A stretch of DNA of 63,675 bases from a virus: IMG/VR virus record IMGVR_UViG_3300031963_000137, positions 1 through 63,675 of that record, one strand, 5' to 3'. A model generated the notes under the pieces. The model saw only the letters and a list, made by a program, of their open reading frames with translations, ran no database searches and was not told the origin of the DNA. A program made the translations under genes and the position numbers. Shown here one piece after another: positions 55,243 through 62,576 of this stretch (the first letter of the stretch is position 1; each line of letters begins with the position of its first letter).

Positions 55243-55549
55243 CACCAAACTCCTTTTTCAGTTTCTCATACTCTTTGCGTCTGCGTTCTTTTGCTTTGAG
55301 TTTTTCTGCTTTTTCTTTTTCCAGCAACTTCATTCGTTTCTCATACTCTTTGTCGGTTTCGGGACGATGCTTGTAGAGATAAGGAACTTCGTGGTCGTGA
55401 CAATCACCATAATCCCGTTCATACTTTGTTTCAATACCTTCCCAACCAGCATCTAATTCAGATTGAAGTGAAGAAATAATACTCTCAAGGGAACCCTCAA
55501 AGTCCCCATAATACTTTTCAGTTTCTTTTACTTGAATTCGGTTAGTCAT
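55235..55549 (-). CDS. Charged helical protein, 104 aa
   Basis: MTNRIQVKETEKYYGDFEGS, Glu-rich; a Lys/Glu/Arg helix with many charged residues (KEYEKRMKLLEKEKAEKLKA) ends it. Likely coiled-coil or single alpha helix. Unknown. Confidence 0.74.
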   Translation of the reverse strand: MTNRIQVKETEKYYGDFEGSLESIISSLQSELDAGWEGIETKYERDYGDCHDHEVPYLYKHRPETDKEYEKRMKLLEKEKAEKLKAKERRRKEYEKLKKEFGDD

Positions 55550-55728
55550 TCTTCATCCTCATCAAATCCACCAACACCAATATCTACAAAGGTAGAACCA
55601 TTTACCTCCTCAAAGAGTTGGAATTCAAAATCACCTTGATAAAAATTATACCTGTATCCATCAGTAATTCTTACTTCTTGGTCAAGTGGAAACTCTTTGA
55701 GTTTTTCAATAAATTCAGCAACAGTCAT
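55546..55728 (-). CDS. Hypothetical protein, 60 aa
   Basis: MTVAEFIEKLKEFPLDQEVR then ITDGYRYNFYQGDFEFQL and an acidic tail. The EFIEKL-x-x-FP-x-DQEV start is a well-known layout of small phage proteins (helix followed by strands). Function unknown. Confidence 0.75.
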   Translation of the reverse strand: MTVAEFIEKLKEFPLDQEVRITDGYRYNFYQGDFEFQLFEEVNGSTFVDIGVGGFDEDEE

Positions 55729-55898
55729 AATCTTACTTCTTTGAGTTTGGTAATCAATTCAGGCAACCAAAATTTATCAATAGAGAGAATGTAATCACTT
55801 TCAGCATCATTAGGTTCTCCTAACCACACTTCAACCAAATGCTCTTTAGTAGCAATATGAAATGGATTTTCTTTGAATTTGGATTTGTTTTTAGTCAT
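55725..55898 (-). CDS. Hypothetical protein, 57 aa
   Basis: MTKNKSKFKENPFHIATKEH, then WLGEPNDAESDYILSIDKFW. Basic start, acidic middle. Overlaps both neighbours by 4 nt. Unknown. Confidence 0.7.
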   Translation of the reverse strand: MTKNKSKFKENPFHIATKEHLVEVWLGEPNDAESDYILSIDKFWLPELITKLKEVRL

Positions 55899-56227
55899 TT
55901 TACACCTAATAAATCCCTTTCTTCATCAGTCAAACGAGCAATCAGTTCTTGTCGTTTTTGTTCTTTGATTTCTTTCTGTTTCCGTTCTTCAAGTTTCTCA
56001 TCCATCATGTTATTCATCGTGTAGAAATCATAATCTTCTTCATTGTCCCAATCAGATCGTCCTGCATTGTCAATGAAAACAGTTTGATTAGACCATTTGC
56101 CATCATTGTGCCAATCATCACGCAGAGTGATTGCATAACCTTCATCATTTTGACGAAAGGTTATATCAAAAATAGAAAGTTTATGTGCTTTACAGAGAAA
56201 GTCCAGTAGTTCGGTTGCGGTAATCAT
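55895..56227 (-). CDS. Hypothetical protein, 110 aa
   Basis: Start at MITATELLDFLCKAHKLSIF (56227), forming ATGA with the upstream stop. A beta-rich part (GYAITLRDDWHNDGKWSNQT), then a charged coiled tail (KLEERKQKEIKEQKRQELIA). Unknown. Confidence 0.74.
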   Translation of the reverse strand: MITATELLDFLCKAHKLSIFDITFRQNDEGYAITLRDDWHNDGKWSNQTVFIDNAGRSDWDNEEDYDFYTMNNMMDEKLEERKQKEIKEQKRQELIARLTDEERDLLGVK

Positions 56228-56490
56228 TTTTGCCACCCATCAAAGTATTCAGTCAAAATTCCAAATGCGAAACTAAATCTCTGTTGTTGAATATCTACAC
56301 TCATAAGAGAACTACCAAAGAAAGAAAACAAGATGTTAATACCACCAGAAGAATGAACGATACAACCAGGATTTGTATAATTCACCCAGAGTAGTGCTCG
56401 GTTTTTGATGATACCAAACTGCCAAGTGTGGTCTACTACTTCACCATCATCATAAGTTTGTTTGTCGTATTGGAAAAATTTAGTCATCAT
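56224..56490 (-). CDS. Small protein, family of three paralogs (56490, 60642, 61462)
   Basis: ATG 56490 (then 56487) begins MMTKFFQYDKQTYDDGEVVD. Shares with 60642 and 61462 a layout: aromatic start, a central LW-V/D strand, a Gly/Ser-Phe strand (GGINILFSFFGSSLMSVDIQ) and a C-terminal FAFGIL/ WYD-type end. Function unknown. Confidence 0.7.
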   Translation of the reverse strand: MMTKFFQYDKQTYDDGEVVDHTWQFGIIKNRALLWVNYTNPGCIVHSSGGINILFSFFGSSLMSVDIQQQRFSFAFGILTEYFDGWQK

Positions 56491-56701
56491 CAGGTCTAAT
56501 AAGATTAACAAGTTCTTGAATAGTCATATCAGCAAGAGTTCCAAGAGGGATTGCTTCCTCTCTTGAACGAACACACCCATAATCAAATCCATCCTTGTAA
56601 GCAGCATCCATCAAGTGATAGAGTTTCGCAAAATCAGGAGATGAAATATTGAGTGATGCTTTCAGTTCTTTAAGTTTGGTAATAGTGTTGTCGGAAAACA
56701 T
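56480..56701 (-). CDS. Hypothetical protein, 73 aa
   Basis: Start at MFSDNTITKLKELKASLNIS (56701). Then FAKLYHLMDAAYKDGFDYGC and a TIQELVNLIRPDDD end, mostly helical. The longer ORF extends into the upstream gene. Unknown. Confidence 0.7.
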   Translation of the reverse strand: MFSDNTITKLKELKASLNISSPDFAKLYHLMDAAYKDGFDYGCVRSREEAIPLGTLADMTIQELVNLIRPDDD

Positions 56702-56702
56702 T

Positions 56703-56921
56703 TCAGTTCTTTTTGAGGAGTTTGTAGATGGTATCAGCAATAGCAAGTGCTTGTTCTTCATTCATACAAATATAACTATCTCGTTTTTCATTAGTTTCAT
56801 TTTTGAACCAATAAGAAATAGTGCATCCCTCACACCCAGCATCAAGGTGAGTGTCTTCTACTGTATACCAAAAATCTTCGTATTGTTGAATACGAACTTG
56901 ATTGCTGATTTCAATAGGCAT
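56703..56921 (-). CDS. Hypothetical protein, 72 aa
   Basis: MPIEISNQVRIQQYEDFWYT, then CEGCTISYWFKNETNEKRDS and a helical end (NEEQALAIADTIYKLLKKN). AAGGAA Shine-Dalgarno and a good promoter 26 nt upstream. Small beta-alpha protein, unknown. Confidence 0.78.
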   Translation of the reverse strand: MPIEISNQVRIQQYEDFWYTVEDTHLDAGCEGCTISYWFKNETNEKRDSYICMNEEQALAIADTIYKLLKKN

Positions 56922-56946
56922 TTGGAGTTCCTTTGTCTATGAGAGT

Positions 56947-56974
56947 ATTATAAGGCAAAACACACCCACCACAA
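56947..56974 (-). promoter_or_regulatory. Sigma70-type promoter
   Basis: Minus strand TTGTGG (56969-56974), 16-nt spacer, perfect TATAAT (56947-56952), upstream of the 72-aa gene. It overlaps a weak hairpin that could end the transcript from the right. Confidence 0.65.
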
Positions 56975-56993
56975 GGAGGAGTGTGCCAGTTCT

Positions 56994-57221
56994 TCAAGTG
57001 TCCTCAAAATCTCTGGGTTCTACATAAGGGTCTTCACAACCAGTAAATGCGTATTTCTTATTATTCATCTTGTAAAAATTATAATTCAAAGCATACCAGA
57101 AGGTCATCCATTCTCCGTCGTAATATGAAAGTCCTTCATCATAAGAACCAAAGATATTAGTTTCTACTGGAACAGACATCCAAATCTTCCAGTAATCAAA
57201 TATCAGTTTAGTGAGTTTCAT
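56994..57221 (-). CDS. Hypothetical protein, 75 aa
   Basis: Start at MKLTKLIFDYWKIWMSVPVE (57221). Aromatic (WMTFWYALNYNFYKMNNKKY), acidic end. Its fold is not obvious. Unknown. Confidence 0.7.
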   Translation of the reverse strand: MKLTKLIFDYWKIWMSVPVETNIFGSYDEGLSYYDGEWMTFWYALNYNFYKMNNKKYAFTGCEDPYVEPRDFEDT

Positions 57222-57501
57222 AATAAGTATCCTCCTCATATTTCACATAATCACTACAAATATGGCAGAAGAAATCTCCACCAGTATCTTCTGGGTTAGT
57301 TATACACATAACCCATATCCAAAAACACTCCCGAAACCAATACCAACCTGCATCTAACTTTTCAAAGACATTCATAGGACGATTGATTTTCATACTCTTA
57401 TAAACCTCTGGATGAATGAGAATATCAGTTAGATGTTTGTCGTGGTGTTTTTTGATTTCTGCTACAATATCATCCCTGATGAGTTGTTCTATTTCATTCA
57501 T
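57208..57501 (-). CDS. Hypothetical protein, 97 aa
   Basis: Start at MNEIEQLIRDDIVAEIKKHH (57501). Then HPEVYKSMKINRPMNVFEKL, an aromatic block (WYWFRECFWIWVMCI), and a His/Cys end (CHICSDYVKYEEDTYYETH). Possibly zinc-binding. Unknown. Confidence 0.7.
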   Translation of the reverse strand: MNEIEQLIRDDIVAEIKKHHDKHLTDILIHPEVYKSMKINRPMNVFEKLDAGWYWFRECFWIWVMCITNPEDTGGDFFCHICSDYVKYEEDTYYETH

Positions 57502-57661
57502 ACCTAATCTTCTTTGGATTGTTTTTAGTTCCACATACAGGACATTTACCAATATCACCTACCATATCTCTATCACAATAAGCACACCACACCATTCCAT
57601 ACTTTGCTTGTTTGGATTTCTCACGATTTCTTGGTTGATAGTCCTCATCCATTCTTCTCAT
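57494..57661 (-). CDS. Zinc-ribbon mini-protein, 55 aa
   Basis: Start at MRRMDEDYQPRNREKSKQAK (57661). Two CxxC pairs, CAYC and CPVC, 14 residues apart, as in small zinc ribbons. Could bind RNA or a polymerase subunit. Unknown function. Confidence 0.7.
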   Translation of the reverse strand: MRRMDEDYQPRNREKSKQAKYGMVWCAYCDRDMVGDIGKCPVCGTKNNPKKIRYE

Positions 57662-58292
57662 CAACCCACCGAAGAGCAAGACAAGTTTTCATAAAGAACC
57701 GAGCAATCACATTTGGTTTAGTCGGCATATAATACTTGAAATATCTTCCATTACCAAAGGTATAATAACCTTCGTGTTTGTTTCCTTGTTTGATTACAAA
57801 AGAGGTTTCATAAGAACCAGCACCTACACTCAATCCAGTTGTTGTATAAGCAAGATTTAGGTAAGGAAAATGTCCGTGTTCCTTCGCATACTCAAAGTTC
57901 TCAATAATTCTATCAAACTTATAGTCGTATCCTTTTTCAGCATATATTTTAGAATACTCAAATTGTCCCTTTGTTATTTTAATCAGTTTATCAATTTTCT
58001 CATCAAACTCTTGTTGGATTTCATCCAGAGTTTTGGGTTTCTCTGGGATAATAAGGAGATGTTTGACTTTATCAAAGTTTTCATTAGTTTCAGATACTCT
58101 CAATCCAATAGCAGAAAATACTGCCTCTACATCTTTGATAGAAGTTAGTTTAGCGGTATCTACATCATACCATTTACTGTAAATATGTAAAGTTCCTACT
58201 GGTGGAATATAAGTGTTGTTTTGAATGCTTGCTGGGTAAGTATCCAATACTGGTTGTCCTATGTTTTGTTCTGTTGGTTTCCATTCAGTCAT
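57645..58292 (-). CDS. Hypothetical protein, 215 aa
   Basis: MTEWKPTEQNIGQPVLDTYP; the middle has LDEIQQEFDEKIDKLIKITK (helical), the end is beta-rich (GSYETSFVIKQGNKHEGYYT). Ends with CLALRWVDEKNG. One of the larger proteins of the right array. No family recognised. Confidence 0.76.
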   Translation of the reverse strand: MTEWKPTEQNIGQPVLDTYPASIQNNTYIPPVGTLHIYSKWYDVDTAKLTSIKDVEAVFSAIGLRVSETNENFDKVKHLLIIPEKPKTLDEIQQEFDEKIDKLIKITKGQFEYSKIYAEKGYDYKFDRIIENFEYAKEHGHFPYLNLAYTTTGLSVGAGSYETSFVIKQGNKHEGYYTFGNGRYFKYYMPTKPNVIARFFMKTCLALRWVDEKNG

Positions 58293-58426
58293 AGTTTTTC
58301 AATCTCTTCACATAATTCTAACACATTATCATAAATCACAGGAAAATAGTCCAAAGAGTAAGAAGTGCTACCTCCATAAACATCATCAAACTCTACAAAA
58401 AGTTCTTGAAGTTTATAATCAGTCAT
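58289..58426 (-). CDS. Acidic protein, 45 aa
   Basis: MTDYKLQELFVEFDDVYGGS, then SYSLDYFPVIYDNVLELCEE. Acidic, no membrane span. Overlaps by 4 nt on both sides. Unknown. Confidence 0.7.
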   Translation of the reverse strand: MTDYKLQELFVEFDDVYGGSTSYSLDYFPVIYDNVLELCEEIEKL

Positions 58427-58668
58427 TTTGCTTTGTATTCGTTAAAAAACTTATTCATTTCTTTGAGGTATTCTTTTCCCTCATCACTAAAAAAATACTC
58501 ATTCATATTTTCCCAGAAACTTGCCCCTGAACTTTCTATTTTTATTTTCGGTTTATAAGGTTTTCTTTCACACCTATGATAATTTGGAATAAAGAAGTTA
58601 AAAAATCGTCCCAACCAACCAATTTGTTCTCCACATTTAGGACAGCAGTATGATGGGTGGTTATTCAT
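58423..58668 (-). CDS. Hypothetical protein with a Cys pair, 81 aa
   Basis: MNNHPSYCCPKCGEQIGWLG: a CCPKC zinc-knuckle-like start, then aromatic segment, another HRCERK, and a charged C-terminus. Presumably zinc-binding. Unknown. Confidence 0.7.
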   Translation of the reverse strand: MNNHPSYCCPKCGEQIGWLGRFFNFFIPNYHRCERKPYKPKIKIESSGASFWENMNEYFFSDEGKEYLKEMNKFFNEYKAK

Positions 58669-58853
58669 TCCTCATCCTCCATCTCAAAACTCATATTATA
58701 CTCTGGTTCTGGTTGTCCTGCTAACCTATAGCACCAATCACAAAAGTTCATACTCTCTACCATATCAACATCCCAACCACAACATTCCACAGCACTATGA
58801 AGTGTAGAAAGAAACTCTGGGGTTAGAAGTTCTTTGAGTTCTTGTTTAGTCAT
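58665..58853 (-). CDS. Hypothetical protein, 62 aa
   Basis: MTKQELKELLTPEFLSTLHS, then CCGWDVDMVESMNFCDWCYR, three Cys near the middle. Acidic end. Possibly metal-binding. Unknown. Confidence 0.7.
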   Translation of the reverse strand: MTKQELKELLTPEFLSTLHSAVECCGWDVDMVESMNFCDWCYRLAGQPEPEYNMSFEMEDEE

Positions 58854-59122
58854 TCCCCACCTCTCAAATCCTTATCATCAATCAAAATCACAGTATCAAA
58901 CAGAGGTTCGCAACCAAGAATACAATACTCACCAAGTTGATACATAAGAGACCAGAGTTGGAACTTTACATAACCATTCTCATCTTCTTCGTGAGGTTTA
59001 TAAGGATGTTCATTCAGTTTTCCGTGAGAACTCCAAAAGTTATTATGGTCTCGTTCTAACATTCTTTTGCCGTATTCTGTGAGTTTGACTTTGACGGTAT
59101 TGTTGATGTTGAAAGATTTCAT
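58850..59122 (-). CDS. Hypothetical protein, 90 aa
   Basis: Start at MKSFNINNTVKVKLTEYGKR (59122). The start TVKVKLTEYG-x-R resembles a family of short phage proteins with a strand and helix (TVKVKLT...). Middle FQLWSLMYQLGEYCILG. Unknown. Confidence 0.74.
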   Translation of the reverse strand: MKSFNINNTVKVKLTEYGKRMLERDHNNFWSSHGKLNEHPYKPHEEDENGYVKFQLWSLMYQLGEYCILGCEPLFDTVILIDDKDLRGGE

Positions 59123-59331
59123 TTCCGTGCCTCCCAATACTTACCTTCCATCCCACACCCATAATACTTTCGCACATGATCGCAATACTTACCATTATCT
59201 CTTCCAGTCACGACATTTTCAGTCACAAGAGGATTGAGGCATAAGTCAAATGTGTCTCCATATCCAGTAATACGAGCACTCCAATCTCTTTTGTAATGCT
59301 TACAATCCTTACAGAGCTTTATGTCAGTCAT
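59119..59331 (-). CDS. Cys-rich small protein, 70 aa
   Basis: Start at MTDIKLCKDCKHYKRDWSAR (59331). CKDC...CLNP...KYCDHVRKYYGCG gives five Cys, likely two zinc sites. Presumably a zinc-binding mini-domain. Unknown function. Confidence 0.72.
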   Translation of the reverse strand: MTDIKLCKDCKHYKRDWSARITGYGDTFDLCLNPLVTENVVTGRDNGKYCDHVRKYYGCGMEGKYWEARK

Positions 59332-59548
59332 TATAATCATCAAACTTTGGAACAGGACCACAAACCTTTTCTACTTCATAGATAGACCTTTTGCTATCAC
59401 TGCGACAATCCATATTCTTTGCGTATGCTTGTTGATACATCACACGAACTTGTTGTGCGTCCCAGTAATTCATACCAATAACACCTGCAAAGAGACACAG
59501 GATACCAATAACCAATACACTAAAAACAATTGCGTCTTTGTTATCCAT
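59324..59548 (-). CDS. Membrane protein, 74 aa
   Basis: MDNKDAIVFSVLVIGILCLF, span to ~30, then a basic-acidic outside part with CRSDSKRSIYEVEKVCG. One TM, two Cys. Unknown. Confidence 0.7.
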   Translation of the reverse strand: MDNKDAIVFSVLVIGILCLFAGVIGMNYWDAQQVRVMYQQAYAKNMDCRSDSKRSIYEVEKVCGPVPKFDDYND

Positions 59549-59560
59549 TAGTTTTCTCCA

Positions 59561-59746
59561 TCAAATGTCATAAGGTTGTTGAGGGTCTCTGGTCCATACT
59601 TTGGTATACACTAACCACTTCTCTTGTCTGTTATCCATTTCGGCAGACCAGTGATAGCCATCTGTATCAACAGCATCAAGGTAATGAATACCTTTTGTGA
59701 TGTCAATAGTTCGGGTGACAGTTACAAACTTTACTTTTTCAACCAT
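59561..59746 (-). CDS. Hypothetical protein, 61 aa
   Basis: Start at MVEKVKFVTVTRTIDITKGI (59746). Beta-strand-rich, with DTDGYHWSAEMDNRQEKW. Small beta sandwich by look. Unknown. Confidence 0.7.
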   Translation of the reverse strand: MVEKVKFVTVTRTIDITKGIHYLDAVDTDGYHWSAEMDNRQEKWLVYTKVWTRDPQQPYDI

Positions 59747-59748
59747 AG

Positions 59749-59871
59749 TCAATTACCGTTAATGATGTTCCAAAATTGTTTAGAGTTAGCACCAGGAAGA
59801 TGTGGTAGTTTCTTCTCCCAGTATCCTGTGATATGATAATACCACGATTTTAGCACATATGGGAGTTTCAT
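59749..59871 (-). CDS. Small protein, 40 aa
   Basis: MKLPYVLKSWYYHITGYWEK, then GANSKQFWNIINGN. Aromatic and basic; ends overlapping the neighbour. Unknown. Confidence 0.66.
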   Translation of the reverse strand: MKLPYVLKSWYYHITGYWEKKLPHLPGANSKQFWNIINGN

Positions 59872-60062
59872 AGTGCTTCTACCTCATTAGCAAGTTCACA
59901 CAATACATCAACAGGATTTTGAAGTTCTCCACAATCAGTACAAAGTCGTGCTGCTGCTTCGTTGATGATAAAAGCAATCAGTTTTTTGCGGTCATCCTTC
60001 TGTGGTCGCAGTGTGAGTTCCATAGAAGCATCTAGGAGTTCTTGTGCTCTTTGAGTAGTCAT
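59868..60062 (-). CDS. Small helical protein, MTT-x-x-x-QE paralog group
   Basis: MTTQRAQELLDASMELTLRP, then NEAAARLCTDCGELQNPVDV and LCELANEVEAL. Same layout as 61653 (MTTRVQEFMNAVWE...LAQELEE) and similar to 54860. Three paralogs in the right array. Unknown. Confidence 0.75.
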   Translation of the reverse strand: MTTQRAQELLDASMELTLRPQKDDRKKLIAFIINEAAARLCTDCGELQNPVDVLCELANEVEAL

Positions 60063-60382
60063 TCCTCATCCTCCCAGAAGTCTTTCCATTCTACCTTATA
60101 CTCATCAGTCATCTCTTCAACCTCAAAACCACTGACATCTGATTGACGAAGACCAAAATCATTAACAAGTACATTAGCAATTTCATTTGCCAAGTAATCA
60201 CCAAAGTCTTCTGGACTTCTCAAGTCACTATATGGGTTGGTGGCAGGATTGAACTTCACACAGAAAGTCACCTTGTACCCCTCAACACAATCTTTTGATT
60301 CACTCAAAACTTGTTTGCGTTCTTCAATCTGTTTTTCAAGTGCTTGAAGTTGCTTGAAAGAAAGTTTAGAAATGTCAGTCAT
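60059..60382 (-). CDS. Hypothetical protein, 107 aa
   Basis: MTDISKLSFKQLQALEKQIE and a coiled start, then CVEGYKVTFCVKFNPATNPY and a beta-helical end (NDFGLRQSDVSGFEVEEM). Probably a small two-domain protein. Unknown. Confidence 0.74.
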   Translation of the reverse strand: MTDISKLSFKQLQALEKQIEERKQVLSESKDCVEGYKVTFCVKFNPATNPYSDLRSPEDFGDYLANEIANVLVNDFGLRQSDVSGFEVEEMTDEYKVEWKDFWEDEE

Positions 60383-60642
60383 TTGTGTTCTTTATACCAA
60401 CGAAGGTCTCTGGGTCTTACAGTAATTACATCCAAATCAAATTGAAATCGTTTGTATCGGATAAAAAATCCAAGCAAAGTACCGGAGCTGATGCACAAAG
60501 AAAATTCTGGGAGGATAGAATCGGAACCAAAATCATCCCACTGGACTGTAATATCCAGCAGGGCAAAATTGGGAAATTTGAGAACTTGGAAGAAGAACTC
60601 CCAACCATAATCTTCATATTTTTCATAATCAAAGAGTTTCAT
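60379..60642 (-). CDS. Small protein, family of three paralogs (56490, 60642, 61462)
   Basis: MKLFDYEKYEDYGWEFFFQV, then LPEFSLCISSGTLLGFFIRY and a final strand/aromatic tail (RPRDLRWYKEHK). See 61462 for the closest match in layout (start K-x-F, then the LQISMGYGRL strand). Unknown. Confidence 0.74.
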   Translation of the reverse strand: MKLFDYEKYEDYGWEFFFQVLKFPNFALLDITVQWDDFGSDSILPEFSLCISSGTLLGFFIRYKRFQFDLDVITVRPRDLRWYKEHK

Positions 60643-60896
60643 TTCAGTTCCTCTTCTCTTTGAAGTTCATAAAACATAGAATTTAGAAACTCAATTGCGT
60701 GTTTTCCTACAATAAATGCATCCTTATCCTCAAAGAACCTATCCCCTACGGTTCTCATATCATAACCCTCTTTGGTTTCATCAAAGAAAGCAACAACATA
60801 ACATAACTCTTTGTCGTTGCAATCTTTGTACCATCTGACGAGTTCATACTTTTTGTTGAATTCACTCCAACGAAACTGTACCTCACGAAATCTCAT
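60639..60896 (-). CDS. Hypothetical protein, 85 aa
   Basis: MRFREVQFRWSEFNKKYELV, then YVVAFFDETKEGYDMRTVGD and helices. Basic N-half. Overlaps both neighbours by 4 nt. Unknown. Confidence 0.72.
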   Translation of the reverse strand: MRFREVQFRWSEFNKKYELVRWYKDCNDKELCYVVAFFDETKEGYDMRTVGDRFFEDKDAFIVGKHAIEFLNSMFYELQREEELK

Positions 60897-61171
60897 TCTT
60901 GTGTCTCCGTTGGTACTGGGGGTGGGGGAGGTGTTACTGGAGGTAGTATAACAGGTTGTTGAACTGCTTGCACTTGAGGTTGCACCACTTGCTCAACTGG
61001 TGGTGCTGGTTGTGTTGGTTCTTCTAGTTTCCTTTCAAGTTCTTCAATTTTTTGTTCCAATGGTGCAGTCTGTTCGTTTTTGATGTCCTCAGAAATCTTC
61101 CAACTTGCAAGGCCCACACTGAAAATACTTGCAAGTGCAGCAACAACAGAAACAGTCTTAGAAAAACTCAT
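60893..61171 (-). CDS. Membrane-anchored Pro/Val-rich protein, 92 aa
   Basis: N-terminal span (TVSVVAALASIFSVGLASW), then a short coiled-coil (EQKIEELERKLEEP) and a Pro/Gln/Val-rich tail (residues ~52-92) that would reach into the periplasm. Resembles an i-spanin or TonB-like envelope-spanning layout, but no partner lipoprotein is obvious. Function inferred only. Confidence 0.65.
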   Translation of the reverse strand: MSFSKTVSVVAALASIFSVGLASWKISEDIKNEQTAPLEQKIEELERKLEEPTQPAPPVEQVVQPQVQAVQQPVILPPVTPPPPPVPTETQE

Positions 61172-61174
61172 AGT

Positions 61175-61462
61175 TTAGTCTTTAGTAATTTCGTTTGGTT
61201 GAGAATAAAAGAGTTCGTCTCGCCAGTTACGACCAGCAATATCAAAAGTAAAACCTATCTTACCAAGAGAAAATAGAAATGAAAACAACCTTCCATATCC
61301 CATAGAGATTTGTAGATAAGGCCAGTCAAACCAAGAACCATAATCCCCAATATCAACTGCAACTTGAAGAAGTGCTTGTCTTTCGTTAAAGAAAAGAGTC
61401 AAGCAATACTCTTTACCATAATCCTCTCTTGTGTACCATTTTGCTACTTGAAAAATTTTCAT
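61175..61462 (-). CDS. Small protein, family of three paralogs (56490, 60642, 61462)
   Basis: MKIFQVAKWYTREDYGKEYC, then LFFNERQALLQVAVDIGDYG and a strand (LQISMGYGRLFSFLFSLGKI). Ends with FTFDIAGRNWRDELFYSQP. Longest member of the family. Unknown. Confidence 0.75.
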   Translation of the reverse strand: MKIFQVAKWYTREDYGKEYCLTLFFNERQALLQVAVDIGDYGSWFDWPYLQISMGYGRLFSFLFSLGKIGFTFDIAGRNWRDELFYSQPNEITKD

Positions 61463-61653
61463 TCCTCTAGTTCCTGTGCTAGTTGAAGCATATCATTTTT
61501 ATCCAGTACAATCCTACCGTCTTGTGCGTTATAAAACTGAATATTTTCTGCTGCAATAAAAAGAATTGCAGCAACTAACTTTTCTTCAGTATCAGCACCA
61601 TTATTCCGATGCTCCCATACAGCATTCATAAACTCTTGTACTCGTGTAGTCAT
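61459..61653 (-). CDS. Small helical protein, MTT-x-x-x-QE paralog group
   Basis: MTTRVQEFMNAVWEHRNNGA, then a DGRIVLDKNDMLQLAQELEE end. The first half resembles 60062. The DGRIVLDKNDM-type end is a common pattern among such proteins. Unknown. Confidence 0.75.
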   Translation of the reverse strand: MTTRVQEFMNAVWEHRNNGADTEEKLVAAILFIAAENIQFYNAQDGRIVLDKNDMLQLAQELEE

Positions 61654-62216
61654 TGCACTTTACCGTGAAGAGGACAATCGCCATTTACCCATTTACGACC
61701 ATCAGGCATATCTTCATTATCCATTACAGGACACTTGCAACCCTCTTTAACTGCTTCAGGAGAACCTGGAACAAGACCACTCCATTCCTTATGCTGTTCT
61801 GCAGTCATTGCTTCCATTTCTTCTTCGGTATATTGAGGATTGTCGGGTTGCTGGCAGCGTGACAGTTTTGCTTTCAGATCATAAATCTCATCCTGCATCT
61901 CAGCAAATTCTTTTGAATACTCTTCAGAGAGTTTAAGGTCAAACTCATAAGCAATTTTCTTCATATCTTCTTCACTTCGCATATCATTAAATGCAAGTGA
62001 ACAAGCACCTTTCATAATACCAATTTCATTATGTCCCATTGAACGGGCAATCGTTCCAAAGAAACGGAACAGTTGAATGGTGTTGATGTCTTCAGTTGGA
62101 ATCTCAAAAGTATAGTGCTCTTCTGGGAGAGTTTCATCATCATAAATTCCAGACCCACCATAAGTAGGAGTCCATTCAGTATCAAATTGAACTTTGAGTT
62201 TCGCTGTGTAGGTCAT
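61650..62216 (-). CDS. Hypothetical protein with zinc-binding C-terminus, 188 aa
   Basis: Start at MTYTAKLKVQFDTEWTPTYG (62216), because the ORF upstream of it contains the promoter. N-half beta-rich; a coiled middle (KEFAEMQDEIYDLKAKLSRC) ; and a C-terminal CKCPVMDNED...CPLHG, a four-Cys/His cluster. First gene of the long leftward array. Unknown. Confidence 0.75.
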   Translation of the reverse strand: MTYTAKLKVQFDTEWTPTYGGSGIYDDETLPEEHYTFEIPTEDINTIQLFRFFGTIARSMGHNEIGIMKGACSLAFNDMRSEEDMKKIAYEFDLKLSEEYSKEFAEMQDEIYDLKAKLSRCQQPDNPQYTEEEMEAMTAEQHKEWSGLVPGSPEAVKEGCKCPVMDNEDMPDGRKWVNGDCPLHGKVQ

Positions 62217-62238
62217 TGCTCTTGACTTGTATGAGCCT

Positions 62239-62267
62239 ACTATAAAACCCCTGACCGCGAAAGTCAA
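62239..62267 (-). promoter_or_regulatory. Strong sigma70-type promoter
   Basis: TTGACT (62262-62267), 17-nt spacer, TATAGT (62239-62244) on the minus strand. Start of transcription would be near 62231, ahead of the ATG at 62216. Probably the head of the long leftward early transcript. Confidence 0.82.
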
Positions 62268-62294
62268 GGGTGAATGGACGGTTCTTAAACTGGT

Positions 62295-62468
62295 CTATGT
62301 AGTCAAAAGTTTTCTACATATTCGCCTACAAGTCTGTGTATTTTCATCACAATCAGTCAGACATTCAAAGTAGGAATTCATAATTTCGTGCTGGTCTATA
62401 AAGTCATCTAATGTATTCCCGATCTTTTTCCACCCAGCAAGTTGATTGTAAGAAATTAAATTGTGCAT
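62295..62468 (-). CDS. Hypothetical protein, 57 aa
   Basis: Start at MHNLISYNQLAGWKKIGNTL (62468), with GGAGG Shine-Dalgarno. Then a Cys-rich end (CLTDCDENTQTCRRICRKLL). From memory, related proteins are frequent in cyanophages. Unknown function. Confidence 0.78.
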   Translation of the reverse strand: MHNLISYNQLAGWKKIGNTLDDFIDQHEIMNSYFECLTDCDENTQTCRRICRKLLTT

Positions 62469-62531
62469 AATGACCTCCACGCACAAAGAATATCATAATA
62501 AAGAATTTTCGCTCATTTTTATGACCTTACT

Positions 62532-62560
62532 ATTCTATCACTATCTAGGTGTTTTGTCAG
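62532..62560 (-). promoter_or_regulatory. Sigma70-type promoter
   Basis: CTGACA (62555-62560), 17-nt spacer, TAGAAT (62532-62537) on the minus strand. It precedes the 57-aa gene by about 65 nt. Confidence 0.7.
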
Positions 62561-62576
62561 GATTTCTTAACACAAC

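Noticed and set aside
61720-61745. Sequence CATTACAGGACACTTGCAA resembling the element
   Set aside because: It lacks the GGGCC block and lies inside a coding region (CPVMDNE part of the 188-aa protein), so it is treated as chance.
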